Shown: piece after piece, positions 31,823 through 41,964 of the stretch | Position numbering within the stretch: the stretch's first letter is position 1 | Layout: every line of letters begins with the position of its first letter | Source: an uncultured Bacteroidales bacterium | GTDB taxonomy: Bacteria > Bacteroidota > Bacteroidia > Bacteroidales > Paludibacteraceae | DNA: 64,000 nucleotides | NCBI GenBank assembly: GCA_902778935.1 | Contig: CACYZT010000002.1 | Location: 124,001-188,000, forward strand | Direction of reading: 5' to 3' | Notes under the pieces: model-generated | The model's input: only the letters and a program-made list of their open reading frames with translations | What the model was told of the DNA's origin: nothing | Databases searched by the model: none | Translations under genes and position numbers: made by a program

Positions 31823-34243
31823 ATGTTGACAATCCTATTAGCCATCAGCACCTTGCTGACGACATGGCAGTTCCGGCAAGAGCCGTCGGAACAGATGCCG
31901 AATGTAGACACCACGTGGCACACCGTGCAAGTGCCGCACGACTGGGCGATTAGCGGACCTTTTAACCGTGAAAACGACTTGCAGAAAGTCATCGTCGTGC
32001 AAAACGGAGAGAACGAAGCAACATGGAAGACCGGCCGTAGCGGAGGTCTCCCGTGGATGGGAAAAGGCCACTACAAGACACGCGTGGCGGTAAAAAAAGA
32101 CCGTTTCTACACCCTCGTCTTCGATGGGGCCATGAGTCACGCCGATGTCTATGTGAACGGCGAAGAGATGGTCTATTGGCCTTATGGCTACAACACCTTC
32201 GATTGCTACATCCTACCCCAACTCATCACAGGCGACAGCGTGGATATTGATGTCTTTCTGGAGAACAAACCCCAGCAGAGCCGTTGGTATCCGGGAGCAG
32301 GTCTGTATCGCAATGTCCATTTGGTAGAAAGCGACCCGATTCATATCCCGACCTTCGGTGTGCTCATTCGTACGCCTAAAATTAGTAACGAGTTCGCGCA
32401 GATTACCATAGACATCGACCTGCAGAACGGAGTGGATGAATTTAGTGTACAAGATACGGAGTACAAAGTACGTACGGATATTCTTTTCGAGGGAAAAGTG
32501 GTGGCGACCGTCTTTGGGCAACAAGGCATAACAGAAGTGAGCGAACCCAAACTATGGAGTCCCGAAACACCGTATTTATATACCGCCCGCACGAGAGTTT
32601 ATAAGCCAACAGCCAACAGCCAACAGAAAATAGACATCCTTGACGAAGTCAACACCCGCTTTGGTATTCGTTCGCTCTCATACACGCCCGAAAAGGGTTT
32701 TCAACTCAACGGCGAGACACGTAAGTTCAAAGGTGTGTGCAACCACCATGACCTTGGTCCGCTCGGAGCTGCCGTGCACAAAGACGCACTGCGTCACCAA
32801 ATCGCGATGCTCAAAGACATGGGATGCGATGCTATCCGCACGAGCCATAACATGCCCGCGCCGGAACTGGTCGAACTATGCGACGAGATGGGAATGTTGA
32901 TGATGATCGAACCCTTTGATGTATGGAACCGCGGCAAAACGGAGAACGACTACAGCGTAGAGTTTAACGACTGGTGGAAATGGGATGTTACCAATATGGT
33001 GAAGCACTATCGCAATAACGCCTGTGTGATGCTTTGGTCAAGCGGTAACGAGGTGTGGAACCAAGTGCTGCCGGACGGAATAAGTATCGTAACCCAACTG
33101 CAGGACCTCTTCCATCAACTCGACCCGACGCGTCCTGTTACCAACGGAATGGACCAAGCGATGCATGTGATACACAACGGCTTCGGAGCCGCGGTCGAAT
33201 TGCCGGGATTCAACTATCGCACGGGGCGTTATATAGAGGGATATGAAAACCTTCCGCAGAAGATGATTCTCGGTAGCGAGACAGCTTCAACGGTCTCCAG
33301 CCGAGGCGTGTATAAGATTCCTGCACTCATTCAACCGGACGCCCACTACAAGGATAACCAAAGTAGCGGGTACGACCTCGAATACTGCGCCTGGTCGGGA
33401 CTGCCGGAGCAGGATTTCCAACTGCAAGACGATTATAACTGGACGCTCGGACAATTCGTCTGGACGGGATTCGACTACTTGGGTGAACCTTCACCATACG
33501 ACACAGACGCTTGGCCCAGCCATAGTTCCTATTTCGGTATCATAGACCTCGCTTCGCTGCCCAAAGACCGCTTCTGGCTCTATCGCAGCCAGTGGAACAA
33601 AAACGAAGCCACACTCCATATACTGCCGCATTGGAACTGGAAGAGGGGCGAGAAAGTGCCTGTCTTCTGCTACACGTCATACCCGGAGGCTGAACTCTTC
33701 GTCAACGGCAAAAGCTACGGCAAACTGCGTTTCGCTACGCCCGAAGAGACAGAGCGTTTAACCAAAGGCGAGATTATCAAAGGCGTCAGTCCGATGCCGA
33801 AAGTAGGAACCTTCGATGTGCCCGAATGGGGTTCACAGCCGCGACCGGAGTTATTACCGCGTTATAGATTGATGTGGTTTGATGTGCCCTATAAGAAAGG
33901 CAAAATCGAAGTGGTTGCTTACGATGCGAATGGAAAGGAAGCGGCACGCGAAAGCATCTGTACCGCCGGCAAACCACATCATCTGGAAGTCTTTTGCGCA
34001 AACGAAAGCGAGAAACCGGAGGAGCTTTGCTACATGACCATCCGCGTGGTGGACAAAAAAGGCAATCTCTGCCCCTTTGCCGATAACTTAATCACCTACA
34101 AAGGCGACGGTTTCGTAGCTGCTGCTAATGGTGATGCAGCTTGTCTGGACAGTTTCGTTGAGCCGAAGATGCACGCCTTCGCCGGCCAATGCACCTTCAT
34201 TTTAAAGAAAGGGTTTAACGGTACATTCAAAATCACGAAATAA
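31823..34243 (+). CDS. Exported GH2 glycoside hydrolase, probable beta-galactosidase
   Basis: 806 residues. A signal sequence (MLTILLAISTLLTT) leads into the GH2 sugar-binding domain (VPHDWAISGPFN, YVNGEEMVYWPYGYNTF, RWYPGAGLYRNV), the immunoglobulin-like domain and the TIM barrel. The acid/base glutamate is Glu410 in WSSGNEV and the nucleophile Glu486 in LGSETAS. Specificity is inferred from the galK-galM neighbours. Residues 261-268 (TANSQQKI region) come from a triple GCCAACA-type repeat, an in-frame insertion at a domain boundary. The protein most likely works in the periplasm on oligosaccharides imported by the SusCD pair encoded nearby on the other strand. Confidence 0.9.
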   Translation: MLTILLAISTLLTTWQFRQEPSEQMPNVDTTWHTVQVPHDWAISGPFNRENDLQKVIVVQNGENEATWKTGRSGGLPWMGKGHYKTRVAVKKDRFYTLVFDGAMSHADVYVNGEEMVYWPYGYNTFDCYILPQLITGDSVDIDVFLENKPQQSRWYPGAGLYRNVHLVESDPIHIPTFGVLIRTPKISNEFAQITIDIDLQNGVDEFSVQDTEYKVRTDILFEGKVVATVFGQQGITEVSEPKLWSPETPYLYTARTRVYKPTANSQQKIDILDEVNTRFGIRSLSYTPEKGFQLNGETRKFKGVCNHHDLGPLGAAVHKDALRHQIAMLKDMGCDAIRTSHNMPAPELVELCDEMGMLMMIEPFDVWNRGKTENDYSVEFNDWWKWDVTNMVKHYRNNACVMLWSSGNEVWNQVLPDGISIVTQLQDLFHQLDPTRPVTNGMDQAMHVIHNGFGAAVELPGFNYRTGRYIEGYENLPQKMILGSETASTVSSRGVYKIPALIQPDAHYKDNQSSGYDLEYCAWSGLPEQDFQLQDDYNWTLGQFVWTGFDYLGEPSPYDTDAWPSHSSYFGIIDLASLPKDRFWLYRSQWNKNEATLHILPHWNWKRGEKVPVFCYTSYPEAELFVNGKSYGKLRFATPEETERLTKGEIIKGVSPMPKVGTFDVPEWGSQPRPELLPRYRLMWFDVPYKKGKIEVVAYDANGKEAARESICTAGKPHHLEVFCANESEKPEELCYMTIRVVDKKGNLCPFADNLITYKGDGFVAAANGDAACLDSFVEPKMHAFAGQCTFILKKGFNGTFKITK
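32605..32626. repeat. 7-base tandem repeat inside the GH2 gene
   Basis: GCCAACA occurs three times in a row (plus one base), encoding the Pro-Thr-Ala-Asn-Ser-Gln-Gln stretch between two beta domains. It looks like the other short-unit tracts of the window. Confidence 0.8.
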
Positions 34244-34280
34244 TATACTTCGTATATTATAGGTATAGGTGGGATACGGT

Positions 34281-34327
34281 ATTGATCCGAGATTAGTCCG
34301 AGATTAATCATAGATTAGTCCGAGAAG
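34281..34327. repeat. Intergenic GAGATTAGTCC repeat tract
   Basis: Imperfect copies of an 11-base unit (GAGATTAGTCC, GAGATTAATCA, TAGATTAGTCC) fill part of the 170-base gap after the GH2 gene. The remainder of the gap is the terminator at 34348-34381. Confidence 0.75.
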
Positions 34328-34347
34328 CCCCTGAGACATACATCAAC

Positions 34348-34381
34348 AAAAATAGCCCGGGCACTTGCCCGAGCTATTTTT
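34348..34381. terminator. Bidirectional terminator between GH2 and the SusCD operon
   Basis: Stem AAAAATAGC/GCTATTTTT with an inner CGGGCA/TGCCCG stem, one mismatch and a 2-base loop, T-rich on both sides. It separates the two convergent halves of the galactoside locus. Confidence 0.85.
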
Positions 34382-34413
34382 TATTGTCCGACAGCCCTTC
34401 GGGCGGTCATCCA

Positions 34414-35742
34414 TTAACGTACCTGAGTTCCCTGTACGTTGAACATCTTGTTGTCACGAACGATGTAGAGAACGCCGTCAACAACAACTTTCTGAGCCTT
34501 CTCGGTCAGAACGATGTTCTCGATGCCTTGAGCGCCAGACCAACGATACTTATCCGGATTGCTCATATCAAGCTCAATCAACTTGCAAGGAGTGCCCTTG
34601 TAGGTGTCATCCTGCCAGAGTTGACCGAATACGAATTCGTTGTCTTTGATTGTACGCCACTCTTCGTTCTCTGCATCGTAAACCTCGATCTCAGCACCTC
34701 CTGCATCAGGCCAAGCACCAGCGCTACGGAACTTGAAGAACTGAGAAGCCTTAGCGTCAAGCTCTACGAAGAACCAACCATTCTCTAGTTTCTCCATAGC
34801 GGTTCCCTGCCAACCATCGAAGGTACCGATGATCTCAACAGCTTCCGGGCAGTTCAATGCAGGGAGATTAACACCGAAAACGGTGTACTCAGCTTCTTCG
34901 CCATCGCAAAGAGCGAAACGATACTTGCTATTATCACTAAAGTTCAGCACAATTACAGAGTCTGCAGTTAACTCAAAGTTGTCGAAGTTACTCCAAGTAT
35001 CAGTAGAATCAATGTAATACTGCATCTCGTTAGACCAATCGGTATCCATCAGTTCTTTAAACTTGAAACCATGACCCTCTTGACCCTCAAAACTGTAGGT
35101 GTAGATGGTATTCAAATCTTCGTCCAAATCTACAGTCATTTCATTGCTACTCCAACCCATATCGTCACCAGCGATAGCCGGTTTCATATCCGGACAAGCA
35201 TCCGGAGCATAGAGTGTGATTGAATACTGATGCTTAACAACTGCTACACACGGAGATTTGTGTTTCTTCCAGTACTTGAGTTGATAGATATATGCACCGG
35301 CGGCACTAGCAGCAATGTTACACTCGTCAGCAAAACCATCCGTAATGGCCAACTGCAGACCATCTACATGTACCCAAGCGTTCTTGTCACCGCACTGATA
35401 GTCCCAAGTAAAGCTACCATCGCTCGGTTCTTGAGCCGGTTTGCCCTGGAAACCTTCGCTGTACGGCAGCTCAGCTGCATACCAACCATCAAAACCAGGA
35501 ACTGGATTAAACTTCTCGCAGTTGCTCCAAGCCTCTGTTGTGCCGTCGCCCTTACCCCAGTTGTTAGGAGTTCCAATGAAACGAATGTCGTTGCAGACTT
35601 CAGCGTCATCAGTGAACTGGATACAGAATACGACATTGTTTACTACATCGTACTCACTAGCCAAGTCTGCTGCTGTTGGAGCTGTAGCATACATACTTAC
35701 GCTCATAAGAGCAGCAGCAAAAAATGCATAAAGCTTCTTCAT
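34414..35742 (-). CDS. Exported glycan-binding-like protein (SusE/F position)
   Basis: 442 residues with signal peptide MKKLYAFFAAALMSVSMYA. It contains at least two beta-sandwich modules of the CBM48/E-set look: IRFIGTPNNWGKGDGTTEAW early, and EIIGTFDGWQGTAMEKLENG with WFFVELDAKASQFFKFRSAG near residues 300-345. These aromatic strands resemble starch-binding-type modules. It is the last gene of the SusCD operon, where SusE/SusF-like surface binding proteins normally lie. The end (VDGVLYIVRDNKMFNVQGTQ) matches the short C-terminal tail of two other secreted proteins. Glycan specificity unknown. Confidence 0.75.
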   Translation of the reverse strand: MKKLYAFFAAALMSVSMYATAPTAADLASEYDVVNNVVFCIQFTDDAEVCNDIRFIGTPNNWGKGDGTTEAWSNCEKFNPVPGFDGWYAAELPYSEGFQGKPAQEPSDGSFTWDYQCGDKNAWVHVDGLQLAITDGFADECNIAASAAGAYIYQLKYWKKHKSPCVAVVKHQYSITLYAPDACPDMKPAIAGDDMGWSSNEMTVDLDEDLNTIYTYSFEGQEGHGFKFKELMDTDWSNEMQYYIDSTDTWSNFDNFELTADSVIVLNFSDNSKYRFALCDGEEAEYTVFGVNLPALNCPEAVEIIGTFDGWQGTAMEKLENGWFFVELDAKASQFFKFRSAGAWPDAGGAEIEVYDAENEEWRTIKDNEFVFGQLWQDDTYKGTPCKLIELDMSNPDKYRWSGAQGIENIVLTEKAQKVVVDGVLYIVRDNKMFNVQGTQVR

Positions 35743-35820
35743 AATTTTAAAGATTTTAATTGTTAATAATGTTAATTTGGTTTGTTAGTAATATTAATTG
35801 CATCAAATAATGATGTTGTC

Positions 35821-37563
35821 TCATTGTACATAGGCATAGCCGTCACCACCCTCGAGTTCAGAGGTAGCAAGTACCTGGGTCTTGAAATTCGGATTAACGC
35901 GCTTGTCATCCGAAGGAATCGGGAACCAGTTCCATTTCTCCTCCATGGACTTGTAAGTCGTGGCACCTGCACGGCCTTCCCACTGATAGCTATGCTCATC
36001 AGCCTGCGGACCTGCGAAACGATTGAAGCGTATGAGGTCCGTACGGCGACGACCTTCACCCCAAAACTCACGGCACCACTCATCACATAGTTTTGCTTCT
36101 GTGAGATTATCCAGCGGCACAGCTTTTGCACGGGCGCGGATAGAGTTATCAATCAGCGTCTTGGCACCGCTTACATCGCCCATGCGGAACATGGCTTCTG
36201 CCTTGGTCAGATATGCCTCGGCGATACGCATGAACGGGATATCGGTATCGGCCCACTCGGAGTGTGATCCGCTGACTTGGCCCAAACTATCTGCTGTAGA
36301 ATATACCGCTGTAAATTTCGGGCATGCCCAGCAAGCATAGAAATCAGATGTGGCTCCACCCTCCAATTTCCATTTATACGTATTGCCTTCCACATAGGAG
36401 CAGAAGATAGCACGGTCGTCGCCGGCATGAATAGGCATCTCGTACTCATTGAATTTCATGCTTTCAGCTGCATTTGGGTTCACAAACTTGTACACCAACT
36501 CAGGAGAAGAGCGGAAGCATTTCCAACTCATGGAGCATCCCCAGGGCGTCATACCGACATCGCGGTTCGATGCTATCACGAACGGAGATCCGCAATAGGA
36601 CTGGCAGTAGTTACCGTCCTGATAAATGAGGAGCACGGCTTCTTTCTGTGCGCCATTCACATCGTTATCACCCATAAAGAGTTGCTGGTACGCAGAGAAA
36701 CGAGTGCCATCCGGGCACATCTTTTCTTGGGTGTAGAGCGAATATGGTCCGCTAATAGCGTGGTCCGCTGCGTCTTTAGCTTTCGCCCATTGGGGTGTGC
36801 CGGTATATACCTCAGCGTTGAGGTACAGACGAGCTAACAGCAGCCAGGCAGCCGTCTTGTCGATACGGTAAAGTTGGAGACGATTGTCCGGCAGCTCCAC
36901 CTGCACAGGATACTCACCAGCCGCATCAATCGTATCGCCAACCAATACACGCAACTCGCGCTGCAACCAGTCGTACAATTCCGGACGCGACTTGAACTCA
37001 GGATAATAGGTCTGACCCTTCAGCGTCATTTCCTGCTTCTTCTGCTCATCCAGATACGGTGAGTATTTGAACATATCCAGCATATACCAATAGTTGAGTG
37101 CGCGAATAAAGCGTACCTCTGCCAACTGCTGCTGACCCTTTGCATCGCTTACATCCAAGGCTGCATTATAGATGAAGTGGTTGCAATACATGATTACAAT
37201 GATGAAGCGGTCGTAAAGCATCTTCACAAGCGCGTTATCGCCGTTCCACTCCATAGTACGTGCCTCGCCTACACCGGGGTCACCCCAAATCCACCAACCT
37301 TCATCGGTCGGGAATTCGTTCAACTCCCACATCACACGGTAGAAGCCGGACACACCTTCGTCCGCGCCCGCCACATCAGCAGAACCCGCAGGACCTTGCT
37401 GACCCGTGGTAGCCAGCGTAGCATAAATCTTGGTGAACAATGCATCTTGATTGAAACCCGTAGTAGAGTGTTTATCAATCGGCGTTGTATTGAGGTCCTG
37501 TACGCACGAAGCCATACCAAGAGCCACAACGGCCAATACTACATAATTCCAAAATCTTTTCAT
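35821..37563 (-). CDS. SusD/RagB-family surface glycan-binding lipoprotein
   Basis: 580 residues from ATG 37563 (MKRFWNYVVLAVVALGMASC), where Cys20 is the lipobox; the longer frame from 37587 breaks the signal. SusD signatures: N-terminal helices with DALFTKIYATLATTGQQG, the TPR-like repeats (AAWLLLARLYLNAEVYTGTP), the IPFMRIAEAYLTKAEAMFRM motif and the C-terminal FWGEGRRRTDLIRFNRF. It forms the lid of the SusC channel at the outer membrane. It follows susC by 30 bases. Confidence 0.96.
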   Translation of the reverse strand: MKRFWNYVVLAVVALGMASCVQDLNTTPIDKHSTTGFNQDALFTKIYATLATTGQQGPAGSADVAGADEGVSGFYRVMWELNEFPTDEGWWIWGDPGVGEARTMEWNGDNALVKMLYDRFIIVIMYCNHFIYNAALDVSDAKGQQQLAEVRFIRALNYWYMLDMFKYSPYLDEQKKQEMTLKGQTYYPEFKSRPELYDWLQRELRVLVGDTIDAAGEYPVQVELPDNRLQLYRIDKTAAWLLLARLYLNAEVYTGTPQWAKAKDAADHAISGPYSLYTQEKMCPDGTRFSAYQQLFMGDNDVNGAQKEAVLLIYQDGNYCQSYCGSPFVIASNRDVGMTPWGCSMSWKCFRSSPELVYKFVNPNAAESMKFNEYEMPIHAGDDRAIFCSYVEGNTYKWKLEGGATSDFYACWACPKFTAVYSTADSLGQVSGSHSEWADTDIPFMRIAEAYLTKAEAMFRMGDVSGAKTLIDNSIRARAKAVPLDNLTEAKLCDEWCREFWGEGRRRTDLIRFNRFAGPQADEHSYQWEGRAGATTYKSMEEKWNWFPIPSDDKRVNPNFKTQVLATSELEGGDGYAYVQ

Positions 37564-37593
37564 ATTCGTTTGTTTTAAATGTTTCACAATGAA

Positions 37594-40500
37594 TTAGAAC
37601 TGAAGGTTAATACCGAGCACGGTGGTCATCGAACGCGGATAGAGGTTGTTGTCTATACCGCCGAATACTTCCGGATCAAGACCCGAATACTTAGAGATGA
37701 CGAACGGGTTGCTAACCGTGCAGAAAGCACGACCGGAAATCTTGCTCTTCTGGAACGAATAACCAAGCGTAATATTGTCGCAGCGGAGGAACGAACCATT
37801 CTCCACAAAGTAGTCGGTAGCATACCACTCGGCGAACTTCGCTGTACCCTCAGGATTGCTGTAAAGCTCGTCCGAACGCATATTGTCAACATAATAGGTA
37901 GTGAAACAGTTGCGGAGCACACCTTGCACGTAGTTATTCTTGTTGTAGTTAATTCTCGTAACCATCTGGAGGTTAGCCGCCTTCACATCATTATACACAT
38001 AGTTGCCGATATTGGAGCGGAAGGACATACCCAGGTCGAAGTTATAGAATTGGAACTTCATCTGGAAGCCAAGCGATACGGGCGCAGACGGTGCGTGATA
38101 GTAGTACTTATCGTTCTCATCAATACTTCCGCTCTGGTCGCGGTCCACTACATACCAGTATTTGGTTCCATCATCGCGATAAGCAGGTTTCGCCTCATAT
38201 ACATAGAACGAAGATGCGGTGTGGCCCTTTGCGTGCTGCTGAATCGTATTACCGATGCCGGAGCTGATACCGCCGGTCTTCACCGGAGCTTCATCCTCAC
38301 CGTTATTCAGACGGATAATCTTGTTCTGATTCCATGTCACATTACATCCGAAATCCCATTTGAACTTCTTTCCGTAGTCCAGAATTACTGCATTGAGTGC
38401 AAACTCAACACCTTGGTTGCTCAGCGAGCCTACGTTGGACATGATATAGTTGCTGAAGTTTGTACCGGCAGCCACGCGAACACTGTTGAGCAGGTCGTCC
38501 GTACGGCGATAGTAGTAATCTACGTTACCGGAGATACGGTTGTTGAGGAACGAGAAATCGATACCGGCATTGTAGGTAGTCGTCTTCTCCCAAGTCAGGT
38601 TATAGTTAAAGCCCTCCGGACGGAAGGAATAATACAGGATGTTTCCGTTCTGGTCAATTACGTACTGGCCATCTGCCGGATTGAGTATGTTTGCTTCCTT
38701 GTCTTCAGTAGCATAGTTGGTGCCACCTACAGGATAATAGGCGGCATAGTTGATTGTCTGCGTATATTTAGCCATATACGGATAATCGCCAATACCTTCC
38801 TGCTGACCCGTGATACCGTAACCGAGACGGAGTTTGAGGTCGCTCAGCCAGCTGACATCTTTCATGAAGGTCTCTTTGATTTTCCAACCGAGAGCCACAG
38901 ATGGGAAGTAACCCCAGCGGTTCTCTTTTGCGAAACGGCTCGAACCATCCGCACGGAATGTAGCCGTTACCATCAATTGGTTCCAACCGATGTAGTTAAT
39001 ACGGCCGAAGAAAGAAACGAGGTAACTCTCTGTCTTAGACTCACCGGTCTGGTAGTTGAACGGCGTGCCGGCCAGAGGCTGTCCTTTATCATCCAGTTTG
39101 GTACAAGTAGGCTGATACCTTCCGCTACCTTCACGATAAGAATCGTTGTAGAAGTGCTGCCACTCGTAACCGACCATGGCATCGAAATGCTGTGTCTCCG
39201 TGAAGTCCTTATAATACTGCGCGTAGCAGTTGAACTGGAGGTTGTATTTATGCTTCGTTTCATAGCCATTCCAACCGTAATAGTGGTTAGCGGCACCTGT
39301 CGGCAGGTTTGTTGACACCTGCTTACCATAGGAGTAGTCTGCGCCGAAATTGGCGTGGAGGTGCATATCCTCAAAGCCGTGAATCATATAATCCGCCTCA
39401 AGGTTACCTACGAACGCACCGGAATTGGCGATAGACGATTGTTGGTTGAGCGCAGAAACAGGGTTGTACGTACAGATGTCTTTCGGCTTAAGCGGCCATG
39501 CCGGATCGCTGTATGCTCCGTCAGACGTCGGTTGCCAATACCCGCCAAAATTCTTCGCATCTTCGTAAGAAAGTAGCACATTGCCGTATATACTTTTCAC
39601 GCCCTCTTCCGGAACCATTATAGGCTGCGTCGGGTCCATATAAATGGTTGCGCCTACCACACCCGGCTCGTAGCTGTTGTATATATACAAGCCCTTCGCA
39701 TTGAGGTTGAAGGTGAGGTGTTTGTCCAAGAACGAGGGATTGAGGTTAATCGAGGCCGTTACACGCTGCATTTGGCTGGTCTTGATAGTACCGTTGTTAA
39801 GCGTATAACCGATAGATGCACGGTAAGGCATATCTACTATCTTATCCTTAAAACCGCCCATGAACGAAACGTTGTGGTCCGTGGAAACAGCCGTACGATA
39901 TACTTGGTCTTGCCAGTTCGTATTAGCGGTGCCGAGATAAGCCATCTCTTCGCGGCTATAACCAAGTGCCATAGCGTAAGCACGCGCCTCGTCGCCCGTA
40001 AGGGTCTGGAGTTTGTTGGTCAGTGTACCGAAGGATACATTACCATCGTACGTCACTTTCAGTTTCTGGCCGGAGTGACCTTTCTTGGTGGTGATGATGA
40101 TGACACCGTTTGATGCACGGCTACCATAGATGGCGGTTGCCGAAGCATCCTTAAGGACGGTAAAGGTCTCGATATCAGACGGGTTGACCATCGACAGCGG
40201 GTTCGCTGCACCCGGAATACCGTTGTTATCCATAGCCAAACCATCGATGACGATAAGAGGATTGTTGGAAGCGTTCAGAGACGAACCGCCACGGATACGA
40301 ATGGTAGAACCACCACCCGGCGTACCGCCATCACTCGTGACAGACACACCGGCAATTTTACCGGAGAGCAGGTCCTGAGCGTTGGTGGTAAGACCCTTGT
40401 TCATCTCATCGGGTTTGATAGCGGTTACGGAACCGGTAGCATCGTTTTTCTTAACAACACCATAGCCGACAACCACCACTTCGTCCAGAAGCTCCGAGTC

Positions 40501-40794
40501 TTCGCCGAGTTTCACAGACATATTCGGAGCAGCAGCCAACTCTTGGGTTTTATATCCCATATAAGAGATGGCAAGTTTGGCGCCCGGTTTAACCGTAAGA
40601 GAGAAATTACCGTCAAAATCAGTAATCGTACCATTAGTGGTACCTATTTCGAGAACAGATGCACCGATAATCGGTTCTCCGTTAGCCGCGTCAATAACAG
40701 TACCGTTAACGGGTACTTGCGCATAAGCAGAAACACCTGCTACCAGCAGGATGGCCATAAGCGCTGCGCGTAATGAAAGAATATAGTTTTTCAT
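37594..40794 (-). CDS. SusC/RagA-family TonB-dependent outer-membrane transporter
   Basis: 1066 residues. Signal peptide ending ISAYAQ-like (VAGVSAYAQ), a carboxypeptidase-like regulatory domain (VNGTVIDAANGEPIIGASVL), then a plug domain (RIRGGSSLNASNNPLIVIDG and VLKDASATAIYGSRASNGVI) and a long beta barrel ending LGINLQF with a terminal Phe. It imports oligosaccharides across the outer membrane with TonB energy, together with SusD. Upstream is a lipoprotein gene 12 bases away. No TonB-box-adjacent regulator domain is present. Confidence 0.97.
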   Translation of the reverse strand: MKNYILSLRAALMAILLVAGVSAYAQVPVNGTVIDAANGEPIIGASVLEIGTTNGTITDFDGNFSLTVKPGAKLAISYMGYKTQELAAAPNMSVKLGEDSELLDEVVVVGYGVVKKNDATGSVTAIKPDEMNKGLTTNAQDLLSGKIAGVSVTSDGGTPGGGSTIRIRGGSSLNASNNPLIVIDGLAMDNNGIPGAANPLSMVNPSDIETFTVLKDASATAIYGSRASNGVIIITTKKGHSGQKLKVTYDGNVSFGTLTNKLQTLTGDEARAYAMALGYSREEMAYLGTANTNWQDQVYRTAVSTDHNVSFMGGFKDKIVDMPYRASIGYTLNNGTIKTSQMQRVTASINLNPSFLDKHLTFNLNAKGLYIYNSYEPGVVGATIYMDPTQPIMVPEEGVKSIYGNVLLSYEDAKNFGGYWQPTSDGAYSDPAWPLKPKDICTYNPVSALNQQSSIANSGAFVGNLEADYMIHGFEDMHLHANFGADYSYGKQVSTNLPTGAANHYYGWNGYETKHKYNLQFNCYAQYYKDFTETQHFDAMVGYEWQHFYNDSYREGSGRYQPTCTKLDDKGQPLAGTPFNYQTGESKTESYLVSFFGRINYIGWNQLMVTATFRADGSSRFAKENRWGYFPSVALGWKIKETFMKDVSWLSDLKLRLGYGITGQQEGIGDYPYMAKYTQTINYAAYYPVGGTNYATEDKEANILNPADGQYVIDQNGNILYYSFRPEGFNYNLTWEKTTTYNAGIDFSFLNNRISGNVDYYYRRTDDLLNSVRVAAGTNFSNYIMSNVGSLSNQGVEFALNAVILDYGKKFKWDFGCNVTWNQNKIIRLNNGEDEAPVKTGGISSGIGNTIQQHAKGHTASSFYVYEAKPAYRDDGTKYWYVVDRDQSGSIDENDKYYYHAPSAPVSLGFQMKFQFYNFDLGMSFRSNIGNYVYNDVKAANLQMVTRINYNKNNYVQGVLRNCFTTYYVDNMRSDELYSNPEGTAKFAEWYATDYFVENGSFLRCDNITLGYSFQKSKISGRAFCTVSNPFVISKYSGLDPEVFGGIDNNLYPRSMTTVLGINLQF

Positions 40795-40806
40795 TGTATC
40801 AGGTGT

Positions 40807-41943
40807 TTATTTTGTTTTATATTTCAATTCATTCAAAACCACCTCTCCATCTGTTTTGTTAAAACCGGATAATTGCAACTCGAAGAAGTAGTTATTTTCA
40901 TCCATCTTAGTCTGAGGTTCTGCCTCTCCTCCGACCTCGACATCACATGTCATGAGCCAATGTCCCTTGAAGAGTACATTGAATTTTTTTACATTAGTGA
41001 GTGCGGAGATGGTCCATTTCGCATCGTTGAGCAACGCCTCGTAGTTGGTATGGACAGCTGATTTGTCAGTCGGCTTAGTATAGCACTCTTCTGTCCAAGT
41101 CTGCTCGTGGAAATAGTAGGAGCCATCGCTAACCAAAGCGGCACTACTATTAAAAATCATCTCACTATTGATGATATGTAGCGGACCATGGTTGGTTTCG
41201 ATTTCTTGAACATCCATCTCTTCATTGGCTATCGGAATCAAGCCTTTGTAGAGACCCTTGTATTGACCACTGGTCTGCGGATTCTTTGCAAAGCGTACGG
41301 TATCGGGAACCGCGCGGCTGGGGAACGTAGTATTGAACCATTTCAGGGTATCAGCCATTTCAATCAGGAACTGCTTGTAAGCCTCAATGGAATCCAACGA
41401 GAAATATACAACGTCTGTTTTCCACCCTAGATAATAGGCTGTGTCCATACGCGAAGTAATGTAAAACGTGGTGTCGTTATACACAAAATCAAGATTAGCG
41501 AAATTTTGAGCAACCGTTCGCAGAATTGTAGCTTTAGAAATCAGTTCATCGGTTGTGGTATAACCGTCCACATGTACGACACCATCGCTCCAAATGAGAG
41601 TTTTGTTGCCTCCTGCTCGAAGCGATACCGGGATGGACATCGACAGACCATCCGGAGCCATCTTGGCAGCATCCCATGTAAGTGAGTCTGTCACATCACC
41701 ATCCAAACCATTACCAGAAGAAGCCACGCGGTAGTAACCCACCCGACCCTTGTCTTCATTAGCAAGATTCCATTCGTGAAGCGTTGTGGACACATTCGTT
41801 GAGTCTATACCAAGATAAGCATAAAAACCCAGCATAGTCCTTTGCGCAATGTTGCTGTTAATCTCAGTAAGATCTGTTTGCTGGCGGCATCCTGTTAGTA
41901 ATGCAACCGCTGCAAATACACAAAATAGGATTTTGTTTTTCAT
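40807..41943 (-). CDS. Lipoprotein of unknown function in the SusCD operon
   Basis: 378 residues with lipoprotein signal MKNKILFCVFAAVALLTGC (Cys19). The mature part is beta-rich with many Thr/Asp residues and no recognisable enzyme motif; the last third (NYFFELQLSGFNKTDGEVVL) looks like a beta-sandwich. It lies between the MFS gene (21-base gap) and susC (12-base gap). An accessory surface glycan-binding protein is the most likely role from context. Unrecognised family. Confidence 0.75.
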   Translation of the reverse strand: MKNKILFCVFAAVALLTGCRQQTDLTEINSNIAQRTMLGFYAYLGIDSTNVSTTLHEWNLANEDKGRVGYYRVASSGNGLDGDVTDSLTWDAAKMAPDGLSMSIPVSLRAGGNKTLIWSDGVVHVDGYTTTDELISKATILRTVAQNFANLDFVYNDTTFYITSRMDTAYYLGWKTDVVYFSLDSIEAYKQFLIEMADTLKWFNTTFPSRAVPDTVRFAKNPQTSGQYKGLYKGLIPIANEEMDVQEIETNHGPLHIINSEMIFNSSAALVSDGSYYFHEQTWTEECYTKPTDKSAVHTNYEALLNDAKWTISALTNVKKFNVLFKGHWLMTCDVEVGGEAEPQTKMDENNYFFELQLSGFNKTDGEVVLNELKYKTK

Positions 41944-41964
41944 AATAGATATTTAGTTTGTTTG

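Noticed and set aside
37579-39315. Long open frame (578 codons) on the plus strand opposite susC
   Set aside because: It is antisense to a full-length SusC with intact motifs, has no promoter or family likeness, and its composition is that of a shadow frame.
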